5,393 bases of DNA. Source: JBFMFE01 sp040752295. Lineage in GTDB: Bacteria > UBP15 > UBA6099 > JBFMBQ01. Every line of letters starts with the position of its first letter. Position 1 is the stretch's first letter. The notes below the pieces were generated by a model. The model did no database searches. It saw nothing but the letters and a program-made list of their open reading frames with translations, and was not told the DNA's origin. The stretch covers positions 1 through 5,393 of the forward strand of contig JBFMFE010000213.1 in NCBI GenBank assembly GCA_040752295.1. Reading direction: 5' to 3'. Positions 4,917 through 5,393 of this stretch are shown piece after piece. The position numbers were made by a program, and so were the translations under genes.

Positions 4917-5393
4917 TTACGGGGCGGCGCTCAACTTTTCGTAATAGTCGCAGCTCGCCGTAAGCCCGCACCGCCCGCACTCGGGCTTCCGCGCCCCGCA
5001 CACCTCTCTGCCGTGCTCGACGAGCTGAAGCGAAAACTTCGTCCACCGCTCCACCGGCGCGAGTTTCATGAGGTCGGCTTCGATCTTGTCCGGGGCGCTG
5101 TTCGAGGTGATGCCCAGCCGGCGGCTCACCCTCGACACGTGCGTGTCAACGGCAATGCCCGGCACGCCGAAGGCGCAGCCAAGGACAATGTTCGCCGTCT
5201 TGCGCCCCACGCCGGCAAGCTTCGTCAACTCCTCCATCGTGCCAGGCACGCCGCCGCCGTGCTCGCGCATCAGCTGCCCGCAGCAGGCTTTCAGCTTCGC
5301 CGCCTTGCTCCTGTAAAAACCCGTCGGTCGGACGTCCCGTTCGAGTTCCGCCGTGTCGGCGCGTGCGTAATCCTCCGCCGAGCGGTATTTCCT
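4917..5393 (-). CDS. nth: Endonuclease III (DNA glycosylase/AP lyase), N-terminus outside the window
   Basis: The frame is open from the right edge (5393) to a TAA at 4917-4919, giving 158 visible residues; roughly the first 50 of a protein that is usually about 210 are missing. Endonuclease III excises oxidised pyrimidines and nicks the abasic site in base excision repair. Diagnostic sequence: the helix-hairpin-helix LAGVGRKTANIVLG, whose lysine is the catalytic Schiff-base residue; VDTHVSRVSRRLG with the catalytic aspartate; and the 4Fe-4S loop CGARKPECGRCGLTASC, exactly C-x6-C-x2-C-x5-C, near the C-terminus. Upstream, RPTGFYRSKAAKLKACC matches the family's GFYRNKAKNI-type region and shows that the methionine at 5270 is internal, not the start. 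It lies upstream of the aminotransferase in the same direction. Confidence 0.97.
   Translation of the reverse strand, partial: RKYRSAEDYARADTAELERDVRPTGFYRSKAAKLKACCGQLMREHGGGVPGTMEELTKLAGVGRKTANIVLGCAFGVPGIAVDTHVSRVSRRLGITSNSAPDKIEADLMKLAPVERWTKFSLQLVEHGREVCGARKPECGRCGLTASCDYYEKLSAAP

Noticed and set aside
4917..5270. A short 117-residue endonuclease III starting at the methionine at 5270
   Set aside because: The frame stays open to the window edge and the upstream residues (GFYRSKAAKLK) match the conserved family region, so the gene is cut by the window, not truncated.

Overview
The window is bacterial chromosome, GC-rich by eye (coding parts look to be about 60-65% G+C, with third positions mostly G or C). 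Every supported gene is on the minus strand, so transcription runs right to left. The gene set is ordinary bacterial housekeeping (nth, a class IV aminotransferase, glyA, nrdR), plus one secreted protein I do not recognise and a metallo-beta-lactamase-fold hydrolase cut by the left edge. There is no rRNA, tRNA or other lineage marker. NrdR rules out eukaryotes and makes an archaeon unlikely. The unfamiliar secreted protein and the AT-rich/GC-rich mosaic intergenic repeat remind me of uncultivated candidate-phylum or PVC-type genomes, but this is an impression and not an assignment.

Layout from right to left: nth (4917-5393, 5' end off the window), then a class IV PLP-dependent aminotransferase (3972-4859), then a 529-bp intergenic region (3443-3971), then glyA (2180-3442), nrdR (1616-2152), a secreted protein (523-1668, overlapping nrdR by 53 bp) and the MBL-fold hydrolase (1-491, C-terminus missing). 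The spacings inside glyA-nrdR-secreted protein-MBL (27 bp, -53 bp, 31 bp) suggest one transcription unit. It would be driven by an extended -10 promoter at 3512-3538, 70-96 bp before the glyA start.

The most interesting object is in the intergenic region. Positions 3589-3929 (341 bp) look like a non-autonomous, MITE-like transposable element. It has imperfect terminal inverted repeats (19 of 23 positions match; both ends read inward from GCAACTRTTTAC), and it is flanked by a perfect 8-bp direct repeat, CGAAAAGT, at 3581-3588 and 3930-3937, as expected for a target-site duplication. Inside are AT-rich arms with a 7-bp tandem repeat and a GC-rich core with a 10-bp hairpin and other small inverted repeats. 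It carries no credible gene. It lies between the aminotransferase stop codon and the glyA promoter and leaves both intact.

Functionally, GlyA supplies glycine and one-carbon units, NrdR represses ribonucleotide reductase genes and Nth repairs oxidised pyrimidines, so nucleotide supply and DNA maintenance is a loose theme. The aminotransferase may serve branched-chain, D-amino-acid or folate (aminodeoxychorismate) metabolism; the sequence alone does not settle which.
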